This document shows positions 42,335 through 42,743 of a stretch of 42,743 nt of DNA, piece by piece. Position 1 is the stretch's first letter. Every line of letters begins with the position of its first letter. The DNA is from Myxococcus xanthus (GTDB lineage: Bacteria; Myxococcota; Myxococcia; Myxococcales; Myxococcaceae), in NCBI RefSeq assembly GCF_013116825.1, contig NZ_JABFNS010000081.1:1-42743 (forward strand), written 5' to 3'. The notes beneath the pieces are model-generated. The model saw nothing but the letters and a program-made list of their open reading frames with translations, searched no databases and had not been told where the DNA came from. A program made the position numbers and the translations under genes.

Positions 42335-42743
42335 ATGAATGACTCGCTAGAGACCCTCCTGGCCGATGGCATCATCGAAGCCATCATCGGTCAGCTGAAG
42401 ACGGGCAAGGAGGCCGAGGTATGGCTGGTCCAGCATGCCGGACAGATTGTCGCGGCCAAGCTGTATAAGGAGCGCCACGAGCGCAACTTCCGCAACAACG
42501 CGGGCTACCGGGAAGGCCGCGAGGTGCGCAACTCGCGCACGCGCCGCGCCATGGAGAAGGGCAGCCGCTTCGGCCAGAACGCCGCCGAGGACGCCTGGAA
42601 GAGCGCGGAGTCTGACTCGCTCTACAAGCTGCACGCCCAAGGTGTACGCGTGCCCACGCCGGTGCTGTTCTACGAGGGCATCCTCCTCATGGAGGTGGTG
42701 CTGGACCCGGAGGGCCACCCCGCCCCGCGCATGGTGGAAGCCC
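42335..42743 (+). CDS. RIO-family protein kinase (3' end outside window)
   Basis: The first 136 codons are present. GKEAEVWLVQHAG is the glycine-rich ATP loop and VAAKLYKERHERNFRNNAGYREGREVRNSRTRRAMEKG matches the RIO catalytic Lys and following loop; YEGILLMEVVLD is the hinge. The ATG at 42335 is the first in frame (an overlapping ATG at 42339 stops after three codons). RIO kinases are best known from eukaryotic and archaeal ribosome maturation; bacterial members occur, including in myxobacteria. The catalytic loop lies outside the window. Confidence 0.85.
   Translation, partial: MNDSLETLLADGIIEAIIGQLKTGKEAEVWLVQHAGQIVAAKLYKERHERNFRNNAGYREGREVRNSRTRRAMEKGSRFGQNAAEDAWKSAESDSLYKLHAQGVRVPTPVLFYEGILLMEVVLDPEGHPAPRMVEA

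Overview
The window is very GC-rich, with strong third-position G/C bias that creates long shadow ORFs on the opposite strand. The gene content (multi-domain hybrid kinase, H1-like KTTAKK-repeat protein, ElaA/MtfA/CoaA set, lipoproteins with Pro/Asp/Gly-rich linkers) fits a myxobacterium of the Myxococcus/Corallococcus type. That assignment is inference from style and content. No rRNA, tRNA, insertion sequence, phage gene or CRISPR array was seen.

Layout. 1-1836: 3' part of an OPT-family oligopeptide transporter. 1842-3318: a threonine-rich leader peptide with mutually exclusive hairpins, then a short threonyl-tRNA synthetase. 3370-4418: CBS-pair protein and MsrB. 4491-8399: purL. 8708-11116: a coupled pair (ferritin-like PF10118-type protein and a CoA-acyltransferase-like protein). 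11495-13838: a secreted Cys-rich protein, an 8-Cys cluster protein behind a hairpin that hides its ribosome binding site, and an unknown gene. 14057-14494: DUF2383-like four-helix protein.

14705-23524 is the centrepiece: one promoter, two successive polycysteine leader peptides, each followed by its own intrinsic terminator, then the sulfate assimilation operon cysH-met8/cysG(N)-cobA-cysD-cysN-cysJ-cysI. Together these genes activate sulfate to APS (CysDN), reduce APS to sulfite (CysH), build siroheme (Met8-like, CobA) and reduce sulfite to sulfide (CysJI). The CysC-like tail on CysN is degenerate, which fits a direct APS reductase route.

23548-38355: methyltransferase, orphan GspC-like PDZ protein, sirtuin, AbrB-type membrane protein, ElaA acetyltransferase, aldehyde dehydrogenase, CoaA, MtfA-type peptidase, small Omp85 protein, an MJ1316/DUF504 protein, a beta-lactamase-fold lipoprotein, two coupled RlaP-like nucleotidyltransferases (with DUF504 a possible RNA-repair neighbourhood) and a glutathione reductase. 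38479-42743: a PAS-PAS-HK-REC-REC-HPt hybrid kinase, a histone H1-like/EF-hand fusion and the 5' part of a RIO-like kinase.

The most interesting result is the three amino-acid-specific leader peptides: one Thr-rich leader ahead of ThrRS and two tandem Cys-rich leaders ahead of the cys operon. At least two of them appear to start at or within a few bases of the predicted transcription start, so would be leaderless or nearly so. This points to ribosome-mediated attenuation as a regular control mode in this genome.
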